From Pseudobutyrivibrio ruminis CF1b (GTDB lineage Bacteria > Bacillota > Clostridia > Lachnospirales > Lachnospiraceae): a DNA stretch of 64,000 nt. The notes under the pieces were generated by a model. It did not search any database. It saw only the letters and a list, made by a program, of their open reading frames with translations, and was not told the origin of the DNA. The translations under genes and the position numbers were made by a program. This document shows, in pieces, positions 8,993 to 16,132 of the stretch. The stretch is from positions 1 through 64,000 of the forward strand of contig NZ_AUJB01000010.1 in NCBI RefSeq assembly GCF_000424005.1, in the 5' to 3' direction. Position 1 is the stretch's first letter; the number at the start of each line of letters is the position of its first letter.

Positions 8993-9931
8993 ATGGCAAA
9001 GTATGGATTTGGCCTTGATTTAGGCGGAACAACATGTAAGTGTGGGTTGTTTACCACAGCAGGAGAATTAGTTGAGAAATGGGAGGTTCCTACAGATACT
9101 ACTAACGGTGGTGTTAACATTTTAAAGAACCTTGCGCAGGCAGTTATCAAGAAGATGGAAGAAAAGGGAATCACTTCTGATGACGTTTCAGGCGTTGGTA
9201 TTGGTATCCCAGGTCCTATCTCTGAGGATGGCGTTGTAAATCGTTGCGTTAACCTTGGATGGGGCGTATTCAATGTAGAGCAGGAGTTTTCAGAGTGCCT
9301 CGGTGGTCTTAAGGTTAAGGCTGGTAACGATGCAAACGTTGCAGCACTTGGCGAGGCTTGGATGGGCGCAGCTAAGGAGTACTCTAGCTCAGTTATGGTA
9401 ACACTTGGTACAGGTGTTGGCGGCGGCGTAATCATCAACGATGATATCGTTAGCGGTGCAGCAGGTGCTGGTGGAGAGATTGGACACATTCGTGTTAACT
9501 ATACAGAGGAAAACACATGTGGTTGTGGTAATCATGGATGCCTTGAGCAGTATTGCTCAGCTACAGGTATCGCTCGTCTTGCAAAGATTCGTCTTGCACA
9601 GAACGATGATGCGAGCACACTTAGAGAAGTTGAGACTCTTGATGCTAAGGCAGTATTTGACGAGGCAAAGAAGGGTGACACAGTAGCTAAGGAAATTGCT
9701 AAGAGAGCATGTGAGTACCTTGCACAGGGATTACAGGTAATTTCTTGCGTTGTAAACCCAGAGGCATTTGTTATCGGCGGCGGTGTTTCTAAGGCTGGAC
9801 AGTATCTTATCGATGAAGTTGAGTACAGATTCAACCAGATCGCATTCCACGGATGCAAGAGCACTAAGATTACACTTGCTACACTTGGAAACGATGCAGG
9901 TATCTATGGAGCTATGAAGCTCATTCTTTAA
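8993..9931 (+). CDS. glk: ROK-family glucokinase
   Basis: The 312-residue kinase phosphorylates glucose with ATP at the start of glycolysis. It begins with the ATP-binding GLDLGGTTCKCG and has the ROK zinc signature CGCGNHGCLEQYCS around residues 168-181, preceded by a conserved GEIGHIRV. The longer frame opening at 8972 was rejected because its ATG overlaps the ribosome site AAAGGGAG that serves ATG 8993. It is followed by a bidirectional terminator. The substrate is assigned from similarity to glucokinases rather than NagC-type repressors: there is no DNA-binding domain. Confidence 0.9.
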   Translation: MAKYGFGLDLGGTTCKCGLFTTAGELVEKWEVPTDTTNGGVNILKNLAQAVIKKMEEKGITSDDVSGVGIGIPGPISEDGVVNRCVNLGWGVFNVEQEFSECLGGLKVKAGNDANVAALGEAWMGAAKEYSSSVMVTLGTGVGGGVIINDDIVSGAAGAGGEIGHIRVNYTEENTCGCGNHGCLEQYCSATGIARLAKIRLAQNDDASTLREVETLDAKAVFDEAKKGDTVAKEIAKRACEYLAQGLQVISCVVNPEAFVIGGGVSKAGQYLIDEVEYRFNQIAFHGCKSTKITLATLGNDAGIYGAMKLIL

Positions 9932-9950
9932 TTTGATATTTAGACATTAA

Positions 9951-9981
9951 AAAAGTGGTCCGGATTTCCGGGCCACTTTTT
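9951..9981 (+). terminator. Bidirectional terminator between glk and the TetR gene
   Basis: AAAGTGG(T/C)CCGG arms surround a short loop at about 9964-9968. The plus strand ends in CACTTTTTG and the minus strand in CACTTTTTTAAT. Confidence 0.88.
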
Positions 9982-9991
9982 GTATGCCAAC

Positions 9992-10552
9992 TTATTTCTT
10001 CCTAATAATACCAGCATATCCATTCTCAACAATCTTACTAGCCTGTGCTGTAAGTACATCAAATGGAATCTGCTTTCCACTCTTAAGCCAATCTCTATAG
10101 ATGAATGTAATAGAGATTGTGTATGAACGAACGATAGAAGGATATTCTGTGCGCTCGAAGAATCTTGAGAAAGGAACGCTACGAAGAACGCCCTCAGTAA
10201 CTGACTCATAGAAGAATGAGTAGTGTTCGTCACAAAGAAGCTTCTGCTGAACTTCATTACAAGACTCGAGGTACAGATAGAAGTTTGTGATACATCCAGC
10301 TAAATCGAAGGCCTCGGCATTTGAACCGATATGATCGAGAATGTCAGCCACAATCTCTTCCTCGATTTCAGCTACAAAATCATCAAGTGATGAAAAATGT
10401 AAATAGAAGGTCTTTCTATTGATGCCAGCTCTTTCTGTAAGTTCTGTAATAGAGATCTCATTATAGTTCTTCTCTAAAACAAGCTCGAAGAACGCACGTC
10501 TGATAGAATTGATAGTTCTTCTTACTCTTAAATCCTTACTTCTTTCTCTCAT
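9992..10552 (-). CDS. TetR/AcrR-family transcriptional regulator
   Basis: The 186-residue protein has a TetR-type helix-turn-helix in its first 60 residues, with ISITELTERAGINRKTFYLHF as the recognition region. The C-terminal ligand domain is not one I can assign to an effector. It is transcribed away from the MarR-ABC operon, so it could control that operon, itself, or a distant target. Its own promoter region (10553-10700) holds AT-rich stretches but no convincing -35/-10 pair. Confidence 0.88.
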   Translation of the reverse strand: MRERSKDLRVRRTINSIRRAFFELVLEKNYNEISITELTERAGINRKTFYLHFSSLDDFVAEIEEEIVADILDHIGSNAEAFDLAGCITNFYLYLESCNEVQQKLLCDEHYSFFYESVTEGVLRSVPFSRFFERTEYPSIVRSYTISITFIYRDWLKSGKQIPFDVLTAQASKIVENGYAGIIRKK

Positions 10553-10729
10553 ATTTGTACTCCTTATTTGTATTATTTATCCCCTCGAAACACATATATA
10601 TGGAGTAAACTCATGATGTCGTCTAAAACCCATAATAACGCGAACTATTTCTTTTCTTAGTTCATTGTCTACTATACCACGTAAGAGGTCCCTCGTGGAA
10701 TTTTTAATAGATTTTTTATAATTTGTTTG

Positions 10730-10758
10730 TTGAATGAACACATTTTGGCATGTATAAT
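10730..10758 (+). promoter_or_regulatory. Promoter of the MarR-ABC exporter operon
   Basis: TTGAAT (10730-10735), a 17-base spacer and a consensus TATAAT (10753-10758). Confidence 0.75.
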
Positions 10759-10763
10759 GAGAA

Positions 10764-10798
10764 TTAGTTCGGAATCGGACTATACGGTTCCGGACTAA
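10764..10798 (+). promoter_or_regulatory. Inverted repeat, probable operator of the MarR regulator
   Basis: Arms 10764-10777 and 10785-10798 match at 12 of 14 positions as an inverted repeat around a seven-base centre. It sits immediately after the -10 box and about 25 bases before the regulator's start, where a bound repressor would block transcription. Autoregulation by the MarR protein is an inference; the RNA could also fold as a hairpin. Confidence 0.55.
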
Positions 10799-10822
10799 AT
10801 TTTAGGGGAAAGGGGTATAAAT

Positions 10823-11302
10823 ATGCTCAAAGATTTTGATAGCAGAAGACATTTTGGATTTTTGTATGATTGTGCATCTAGAGAAATCAAAAAGGCTGTT
10901 AAGCGTGGAATAAGTGAAAATAATGCAGATAATTGCAACGTTAATCACGGCTGGTTGGTAGGATATTTAGAGCGTCAGACAGAGCCAGTTTTCCAAAAAG
11001 ACCTAGAAAAGATCTTTCATTTTCCAAAATCTACTCTTGCTGACATGATTCAGAGCCTTGAAAAGAGTGGATACATTGCCAAAGCATCGGTTGATGGTGA
11101 CGGCAGAAAAAAGCAAATCATTGTCACTGAGGAAGGAAAAAGGTTTAACGACCTTATCGAGACTCAGATATTGGCAGTTGATGAATATATTACTAAGGAC
11201 ATAACTCCAGAGCAGATGGATATTGTTGTGGAGGTTCTTGAAAAAATGAGAAAAAACGCAGAGGACTACAAAGCCTATGTGGAAATAAAGAAGGAGGATT
11301 AA
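10823..11302 (+). CDS. MarR-family transcriptional regulator
   Basis: The 159-residue protein has a winged helix around residues 50-105: the helix region FQKDLEKIFHFPKSTLADMI is followed by the wing VDGDGRKKQIIVTEEG. It is the first gene of an operon with two ABC exporter subunits, spaced three bases from the first. That arrangement usually means a ligand-responsive repressor of an efflux system. The start follows an AAAGGGG site. Confidence 0.88.
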   Translation: MLKDFDSRRHFGFLYDCASREIKKAVKRGISENNADNCNVNHGWLVGYLERQTEPVFQKDLEKIFHFPKSTLADMIQSLEKSGYIAKASVDGDGRKKQIIVTEEGKRFNDLIETQILAVDEYITKDITPEQMDIVVEVLEKMRKNAEDYKAYVEIKKED

Positions 11303-11305
11303 GTT

Positions 11306-13078
11306 TTGGTCAAGAGAATTTTACAGGAAATAAAAGAATACAAGCTAGCGGCTATAATGACTCCTGTATTTATGGTTCTTGAGGTTGCTATGGAAATGCT
11401 TATACCACTTCTTATCGCAGATCTTGTAGATAAGGGTGTTGAACAAGGTAACCTTACAGAAATATACAGCATTGGAGGTCAGATGCTGATATGTGCCTTA
11501 ATTGGATTGTTCGGTGGTATTATGGGAGCAATCTTAGGAAGTAAGGCATCAGCCGGCTTGGCAAAGAATCTTAGAAAGGCAATGTTTGAAAATATACAGA
11601 CATTCTCATTTGAGAATATCGATAAATTCTCTACAGCAGGTCTTGTAACAAGACTTACAACAGACGTAACAAACGTGCAGAATGCGTTTATCATGGTTCT
11701 TCGAATGGGATTCAGAGCCCCTGTTACAGTAGCAGTTGCTATGATTCTTTCATTTAAAATTAATGTACGTTTAGCTTCTGTATATTTAGTTGCCATGATT
11801 GTATTGCTTACAGTTATGGGCTTTGTAATGGCAAAGGCACGTCCATTGTTTGATACATTATTTAAGAAGTATGATGCTTTGAATGCTTCAGTACAAGAAA
11901 ACATCACTGGTATGCGTGTTGTTAAGGCATACGTACGAGAGCAGTTTGAGAAGAAGAAATTTACAGATGGCAGCCACGGAATATATAAGGCAGCAACCTC
12001 TGCTGAGAAGATGGTTGCCTTCACAATGCCGTTCATGAATGTAGTTGTTTATACATGCATTATTCTTATCAGCTGGTTTGGAGCAAAGTTTATTGTATTA
12101 GATGGCACACTTACAACTGGTGAGCTTCTTTCTCTTTTCAGCTACTGCATGAACATTCTTTTCTCACTTATGTTCTTTGCTATGATTTTCATTATGATTA
12201 CAATGTCAATCGCCAGCATGCAGCGTATATATGAGGTACTTGAAGAGAAGAGCACTATTACAAATCCTGAGAATCCTGTTTATGAGGTAAAGGATGGTTC
12301 TATCAAGTTCAAGGATGTAGTATTTGGCTACAATAAGACGGCTGACAGACCAGTACTTGATCACGTTAACTTAGAGATTAAATCTGGTGAGACAATCGGT
12401 GTACTTGGTGGAACGGGTTCCGCAAAGTCTACATTAGTATCTATGATTTCTCGTCTTTATGACGTTAACGAGGGCGAGGTTCTTGTTGGTGGACGAAATG
12501 TAAAAGAATATGATGTGGAGACAATCAGAAATGAGGTCTCTGTTGTGCTTCAGAACAATGTTCTTTTCTCTGGAACTATCGCAGAGAACCTTCGCTGGGG
12601 TGATAAGAATGCCACTGATGAAGAAGTAAAGCATGCAGCTAAGCTCGCATGCGCAGATGAGTTTATCGAGAAGTTCCCAGATGGTTACAATACCCACATC
12701 GAGCAGGGAGGTACAAATGTATCCGGTGGACAGCGTCAGAGACTTTGTATTGCAAGAGCATTACTTAAGAAGCCAAAGATTCTTATTCTTGATGATTCAA
12801 CATCAGCTGTAGATACAGCTACTGATGCAAAGATTAGAAAGGCTTTCCGTGAGGAGATTCCAAACACAACAAAGCTTATCATTGCTCAGCGAATTAACTC
12901 AGTTATGGATGCAGACAGAATCATTGTTATGGATGATGGTAAGATTGATGATTTTGGTTCCCATGATGAGTTGTTAGCAAGAAATCAGATTTACCGCGAG
13001 ATTTTCGAGCAGCAGACAGGTGCTGGAAGCGGTGATTTCGATAAAGTAGATGAGGAAGGAGGTAAGGACAATGCCTAG
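11306..13078 (+). CDS. ABC exporter, subunit 1 (degenerate ATP site half)
   Basis: A 590-residue fusion of a six-helix ABC transmembrane domain (about 1-310) and a nucleotide-binding domain. Walker A is GGTGSAKST, with Ala where Gly precedes the Lys. The signature is VSGGQRQR. After Walker B the usual catalytic Glu is Asp (LILDDST) and the H-loop His is Gln (IIAQRI). These changes fit the non-catalytic half of a heterodimeric exporter. The start is TTG with GGAGG nine bases upstream. It overlaps the second subunit by eight bases, so the two are translationally coupled. The substrate is unknown; a drug or peptide is typical. Confidence 0.9.
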   Translation: MVKRILQEIKEYKLAAIMTPVFMVLEVAMEMLIPLLIADLVDKGVEQGNLTEIYSIGGQMLICALIGLFGGIMGAILGSKASAGLAKNLRKAMFENIQTFSFENIDKFSTAGLVTRLTTDVTNVQNAFIMVLRMGFRAPVTVAVAMILSFKINVRLASVYLVAMIVLLTVMGFVMAKARPLFDTLFKKYDALNASVQENITGMRVVKAYVREQFEKKKFTDGSHGIYKAATSAEKMVAFTMPFMNVVVYTCIILISWFGAKFIVLDGTLTTGELLSLFSYCMNILFSLMFFAMIFIMITMSIASMQRIYEVLEEKSTITNPENPVYEVKDGSIKFKDVVFGYNKTADRPVLDHVNLEIKSGETIGVLGGTGSAKSTLVSMISRLYDVNEGEVLVGGRNVKEYDVETIRNEVSVVLQNNVLFSGTIAENLRWGDKNATDEEVKHAAKLACADEFIEKFPDGYNTHIEQGGTNVSGGQRQRLCIARALLKKPKILILDDSTSAVDTATDAKIRKAFREEIPNTTKLIIAQRINSVMDADRIIVMDDGKIDDFGSHDELLARNQIYREIFEQQTGAGSGDFDKVDEEGGKDNA

Positions 13079-14981
13079 AGGACCACAACCAGGATCAGTT
13101 CCTAAATTGACAGCAGAGCAGAAGGCAAAGCGACGCGGAGTCCTTGGCCGCCTGTTCAAATACATCGGAGCCAATTACTGGCTTCACCTTATAGTAGTAG
13201 TTATAGGAATTTTTACTGCAGTTATCTGCAATGCCAAGGGAACTGCTTTCATGCAGACTCTTATCGATTCCTATATTGTGCCAATGCTTAAGTCAGGAAG
13301 CACAGATTTTGGACCACTTGCAGCAGCTATTAGAGAGCTTATTGTTTACTATGCACTTGGTGCAATTGCTATCTTTGTTTACAACTATACAATGATTTTC
13401 GTAGGACAGGGTACACTTCGTTCCCTAAGAGATGACATGTTTGAGAAGATGGAGGATTTACCAATTCGCTACTTCGATACACATCCACACGGCGATGTAA
13501 TGTCAATCTACACTAACGATATCGATACAATGCGTCAGATGATTTCTCAGAGTTTTCCACAGATTCTCAATAGCGCAATCACAATCGTTACTGTATTTAC
13601 TTACATGGTGCTTACATCATGGCCACTTACAATCGTAACAATCATTATGATTGCCCTTATTACTTTTACAACAGCAGCAGTAGCTGGTCGTTCTGGAAGC
13701 TATTTCAGAAAGCAGCAGAAGGCTCTTGGTGCAGTAAATGGAAATATCGAAGAGATTATGAAGGGCCAGAAGGTTGTAAAGGTATTCTGCCATGAAGACG
13801 AAGTAATGGAGAAGTTTAATGAGCTTAATGAAGAGCTTTACAATAATGCATACAAGGCTAACCGTCTTGCGAACTGCATCGGTCCTGTAAATATGCAGAT
13901 GGGTAACATCAGTTACCTTGCATGTGCCGTAGTCGGTGGTGTCCTTGCCATAAATGGTTGGACAGGCCTTACACTTGGTGGTCTTGCAGCATTCCTTCAG
14001 TTCAACAGAGCTTTCAATATGCCTGTAAATCAGATTTCACAGCAGTTCCAGTCAATCGTACTTGCTATGGCTGGTGCAGAGCGAGTATTCGATCTTATCG
14101 ACGAGGAGCCTGAGACTGATGATGGCTATGTAATGCTTGTAAACGCTAAGGAAGTAAATGGCGAGATTGTAGAGTGCGAAGAGCGTACAGGTATGTGGGC
14201 TTGGAAGCATTACCATAAAGCAGAGGGTACTACAACATACGTGAAACTCACTGGTGACATAGTGTTCGACGATGTTGACTTTGCTTACAACCCAGACAAG
14301 ACTGTCCTTCACAATATTAAGCTTTTCGCTACTCCAGGTCAGAAGATTGCCTTTGTAGGTGCTACTGGAGCAGGTAAGACTACTATCACAAACCTTATTA
14401 ACAGATTCTATGATATTGCTGATGGAAAGATTCGTTACGACGGAATCAACATCAACAAGATTAAGAAGGCTGATTTACGTAAGTCACTTGGTATTGTTTT
14501 GCAGGATACACACCTTTTCACCGGCACTATCGCAGACAATATCCGCTACGGTAAGCTGGATGCTACAGATGAAGAGGTTGTTGCAGCAGCTAAGCTTGCC
14601 AACGCAGACAGCTTTATCCACAGATTACCACAGGGTTATGACACAGTAATCACAGGAGATGGCGGAAACCTTTCACAGGGACAGAGACAGCTACTTGCAA
14701 TCGCTCGAGCTGCTATTGCAGATCCGCCAGTACTCATCCTTGATGAGGCTACATCATCTATCGATACACGTACAGAGAAGATTGTACAGGATGGTATGGA
14801 TAAGCTGATGCACGGACGTACAACATTCGTTATCGCCCACAGACTTTCTACTATCCGCAACTCAGACTGCATCATGGTTCTTGACCAGGGACGCATTATT
14901 GAGCGCGGTAGCCACGATGAACTCATCGGAGAAGGCGGAAAATACTACCAGCTTTATACTGGAAAAATTCAAAACGCATAG
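13071..14981 (+). CDS. ABC exporter, subunit 2 (catalytic half)
   Basis: A 636-residue half-transporter with intact catalytic motifs: Walker A GATGAGKTT, signature LSQGQRQ, LILDEATSS and the H-loop FVIAHRLST. The transmembrane region spans about residues 40-340. An insertion of roughly 40 residues (about 350-390, including CEERTGMWAWKHYH) lies between the membrane and ATP domains. ATG 13071 follows AAGGAGGT and lies inside the end of subunit 1; an upstream in-frame ATG was rejected. It forms a heterodimer with the previous protein. Confidence 0.9.
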   Translation: MPRGPQPGSVPKLTAEQKAKRRGVLGRLFKYIGANYWLHLIVVVIGIFTAVICNAKGTAFMQTLIDSYIVPMLKSGSTDFGPLAAAIRELIVYYALGAIAIFVYNYTMIFVGQGTLRSLRDDMFEKMEDLPIRYFDTHPHGDVMSIYTNDIDTMRQMISQSFPQILNSAITIVTVFTYMVLTSWPLTIVTIIMIALITFTTAAVAGRSGSYFRKQQKALGAVNGNIEEIMKGQKVVKVFCHEDEVMEKFNELNEELYNNAYKANRLANCIGPVNMQMGNISYLACAVVGGVLAINGWTGLTLGGLAAFLQFNRAFNMPVNQISQQFQSIVLAMAGAERVFDLIDEEPETDDGYVMLVNAKEVNGEIVECEERTGMWAWKHYHKAEGTTTYVKLTGDIVFDDVDFAYNPDKTVLHNIKLFATPGQKIAFVGATGAGKTTITNLINRFYDIADGKIRYDGININKIKKADLRKSLGIVLQDTHLFTGTIADNIRYGKLDATDEEVVAAAKLANADSFIHRLPQGYDTVITGDGGNLSQGQRQLLAIARAAIADPPVLILDEATSSIDTRTEKIVQDGMDKLMHGRTTFVIAHRLSTIRNSDCIMVLDQGRIIERGSHDELIGEGGKYYQLYTGKIQNA

Positions 14982-14987
14982 TTTATG

Positions 14988-15024
14988 GGGTTCTGGCGCT
15001 TGTCGTCAGAATCCATTTTTTATG
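14988..15024 (+). terminator. Probable terminator of the MarR-ABC operon
   Basis: An imperfect stem (GGTTCTGGCG with CGTCAGAATCC) is followed by ATTTTTTATG, seven bases after the exporter stop codon. Confidence 0.6.
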
Positions 15025-15032
15025 TTATAATT
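15004..15032 (+). promoter_or_regulatory. Promoter of the antitoxin-toxin pair
   Basis: An extended -10, TGTTATAAT (15024-15032), lies about 85 bases before the antitoxin start. The -35 (TCGTCA) is weak and falls within the terminator stem. Confidence 0.5.
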
Positions 15033-15116
15033 AATAACAATCAATGTATTTTTCGTAATTACGGGGGAGCAGAGTTCATTATTATGACATTTGAGACGAT
15101 AACTAAGGAGAGACTA

Positions 15117-15281
15117 ATGTCTACAGACGAGAAGATCGCTAGTGTACAGGCATCCTTTGCTATGGAGGATATGATTCTCACTGCTGAGGAGATTGAGCGT
15201 GGGAGAATGATAATTGAAGATAAGGTAGATGTGGAAGATGTAGTTCGAGAGATTACATCCAGATATGTTTCAGTAGGATAA
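15117..15281 (+). CDS. VbhA-type antitoxin of a Fic toxin
   Basis: A 54-residue protein starts at ATG 15117, seven bases after AAGGAGA. Two upstream in-frame ATGs give longer versions but have poorer ribosome sites. The helix segment SFAMED matches the inhibitory motif S/T-x-x-x-E-G/N of class I Fic antitoxins except that the last residue is Asp. The inhibitory Glu enters the Fic ATP pocket. A VbhA-like C-terminus (EEIERGRMIIEDKVDVEDVV) follows. It ends five bases before the Fic gene, the usual antitoxin-first order. Confidence 0.75.
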   Translation: MSTDEKIASVQASFAMEDMILTAEEIERGRMIIEDKVDVEDVVREITSRYVSVG

Positions 15282-15285
15282 GCCT

Positions 15286-15897
15286 ATGATGGATGAATAT
15301 TACCGTTATGAGTACGAAGATAACGGCCAGTACTGTTATCCACATACTCACATTCTCAAGAACAAACTTGATATTCATGACAAGGAGGAGCTTTTCAAGG
15401 CTGAGCAGGAGCTTACCTCTGCCAGATACTTTGAGCTTGTGAAGCATCCTATTCCTGGAGATTTTTCTTTAGACCATCTTTGTGCCATTCACAGGTACTT
15501 ATTCCAGGATATTTATGATTGGGCGGGAAAGATTCGCACAGTCGATATTTCAAAGGGCACGATATTCTGCCTTACTCAGTTTATAGAAATAGAATTTAAA
15601 AAGGTTCAGGAATGGCTTATAAACAATAATTACTTACAGGACGTGCACGATAAAGAGGTAATGGCAAAGCGATTGGCATACCTAATCGGTGAGATAAATA
15701 TGATTCATCCATTCCGAGAGGGCAATGGAAGAGCCCAGCGTGTGTACATCGAGTATGTTTGCAAGAACAGTAAGACCTTTGATATTGATTTTTCAAAAAC
15801 TACAAAGAATGACATGATACTTGCCAGCAAGGAATCGGCAGTGCTGAACTACGAGCCCTTTGAGGAATTGCTGTATATGTGTCTGGTAGAAATGTAA
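15286..15897 (+). CDS. Fic/DOC-family toxin (protein adenylyltransferase)
   Basis: The 203-residue protein has an intact Fic motif HPFREGNGRAQR (residues 141-152), which supplies the catalytic His, the Mg-binding acidic residue and the phosphate-binding Gly-Asn-Gly. It should transfer AMP from ATP to a protein target, which in VbhT/FicT toxins is often a DNA gyrase or topoisomerase subunit. It has no own inhibition motif at the N-terminus, consistent with inhibition by the preceding small protein. A weak hairpin terminator follows at 15913-15943. Confidence 0.88.
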   Translation: MMDEYYRYEYEDNGQYCYPHTHILKNKLDIHDKEELFKAEQELTSARYFELVKHPIPGDFSLDHLCAIHRYLFQDIYDWAGKIRTVDISKGTIFCLTQFIEIEFKKVQEWLINNNYLQDVHDKEVMAKRLAYLIGEINMIHPFREGNGRAQRVYIEYVCKNSKTFDIDFSKTTKNDMILASKESAVLNYEPFEELLYMCLVEM

Positions 15898-15912
15898 ATA
15901 ATAGTCTATTAA

Positions 15913-15955
15913 GAGGGAATGGTTGAATTAAAGCCATTCCCTCATACTTTATTCA
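15913..15955 (+). terminator. Probable terminator after fic
   Basis: A perfect ten-pair stem (GAGGGAATGG with CCATTCCCTC, 15913-15922 and 15934-15943) is followed only by ATACTTTATT, a weak T tract. Confidence 0.6.
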
Positions 15956-16042
15956 TAGAAAATTCATAGTTAATACCCCTTATCATTATAAAATTAATAA
16001 TAATTACAGCCGATATTGAAAATGTAGTAGTATATCTGCGTT

Positions 16043-16116
16043 TATTTTTGCGTGCAAAAATAGTTGCGGAAAGCTATAAATTTCAAGGAAAGACATGGAA
16101 AATGGGGTTTCTATGT
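16043..16116 (+). promoter_or_regulatory. Structured 5' leader of the giant surface protein gene
   Basis: Two hairpins lie before the start codon. The first pairs TATTTTTG (16043-16050) with CAAAAATA (16055-16062). The second pairs ACATGGAAA (16093-16101) with TTTCTATGT (16108-16116, one G-U) and ends just before the ribosome site AAAGGGGA. Between them lies GCGGAAAGCTATA. The layout suggests translational or ligand control, but I cannot match it to a known riboswitch. Confidence 0.35.
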
Positions 16117-16132
16117 AAAGGGGAATTGGCCT

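Noticed and set aside
8452-9489. 345-codon open frame on the minus strand
   Set aside because: It lies antisense to the well-supported penicillin-binding protein and glucokinase genes and shows a low-complexity Pro/Ser/Thr composition typical of a shadow frame.
16061-16081. Cyclic-di-GMP-I riboswitch core in the giant gene leader
   Set aside because: Only a faint likeness to the GCAAAGC core is seen; the rest of the conserved aptamer is missing by eye, so it is left as an open question in the findings.
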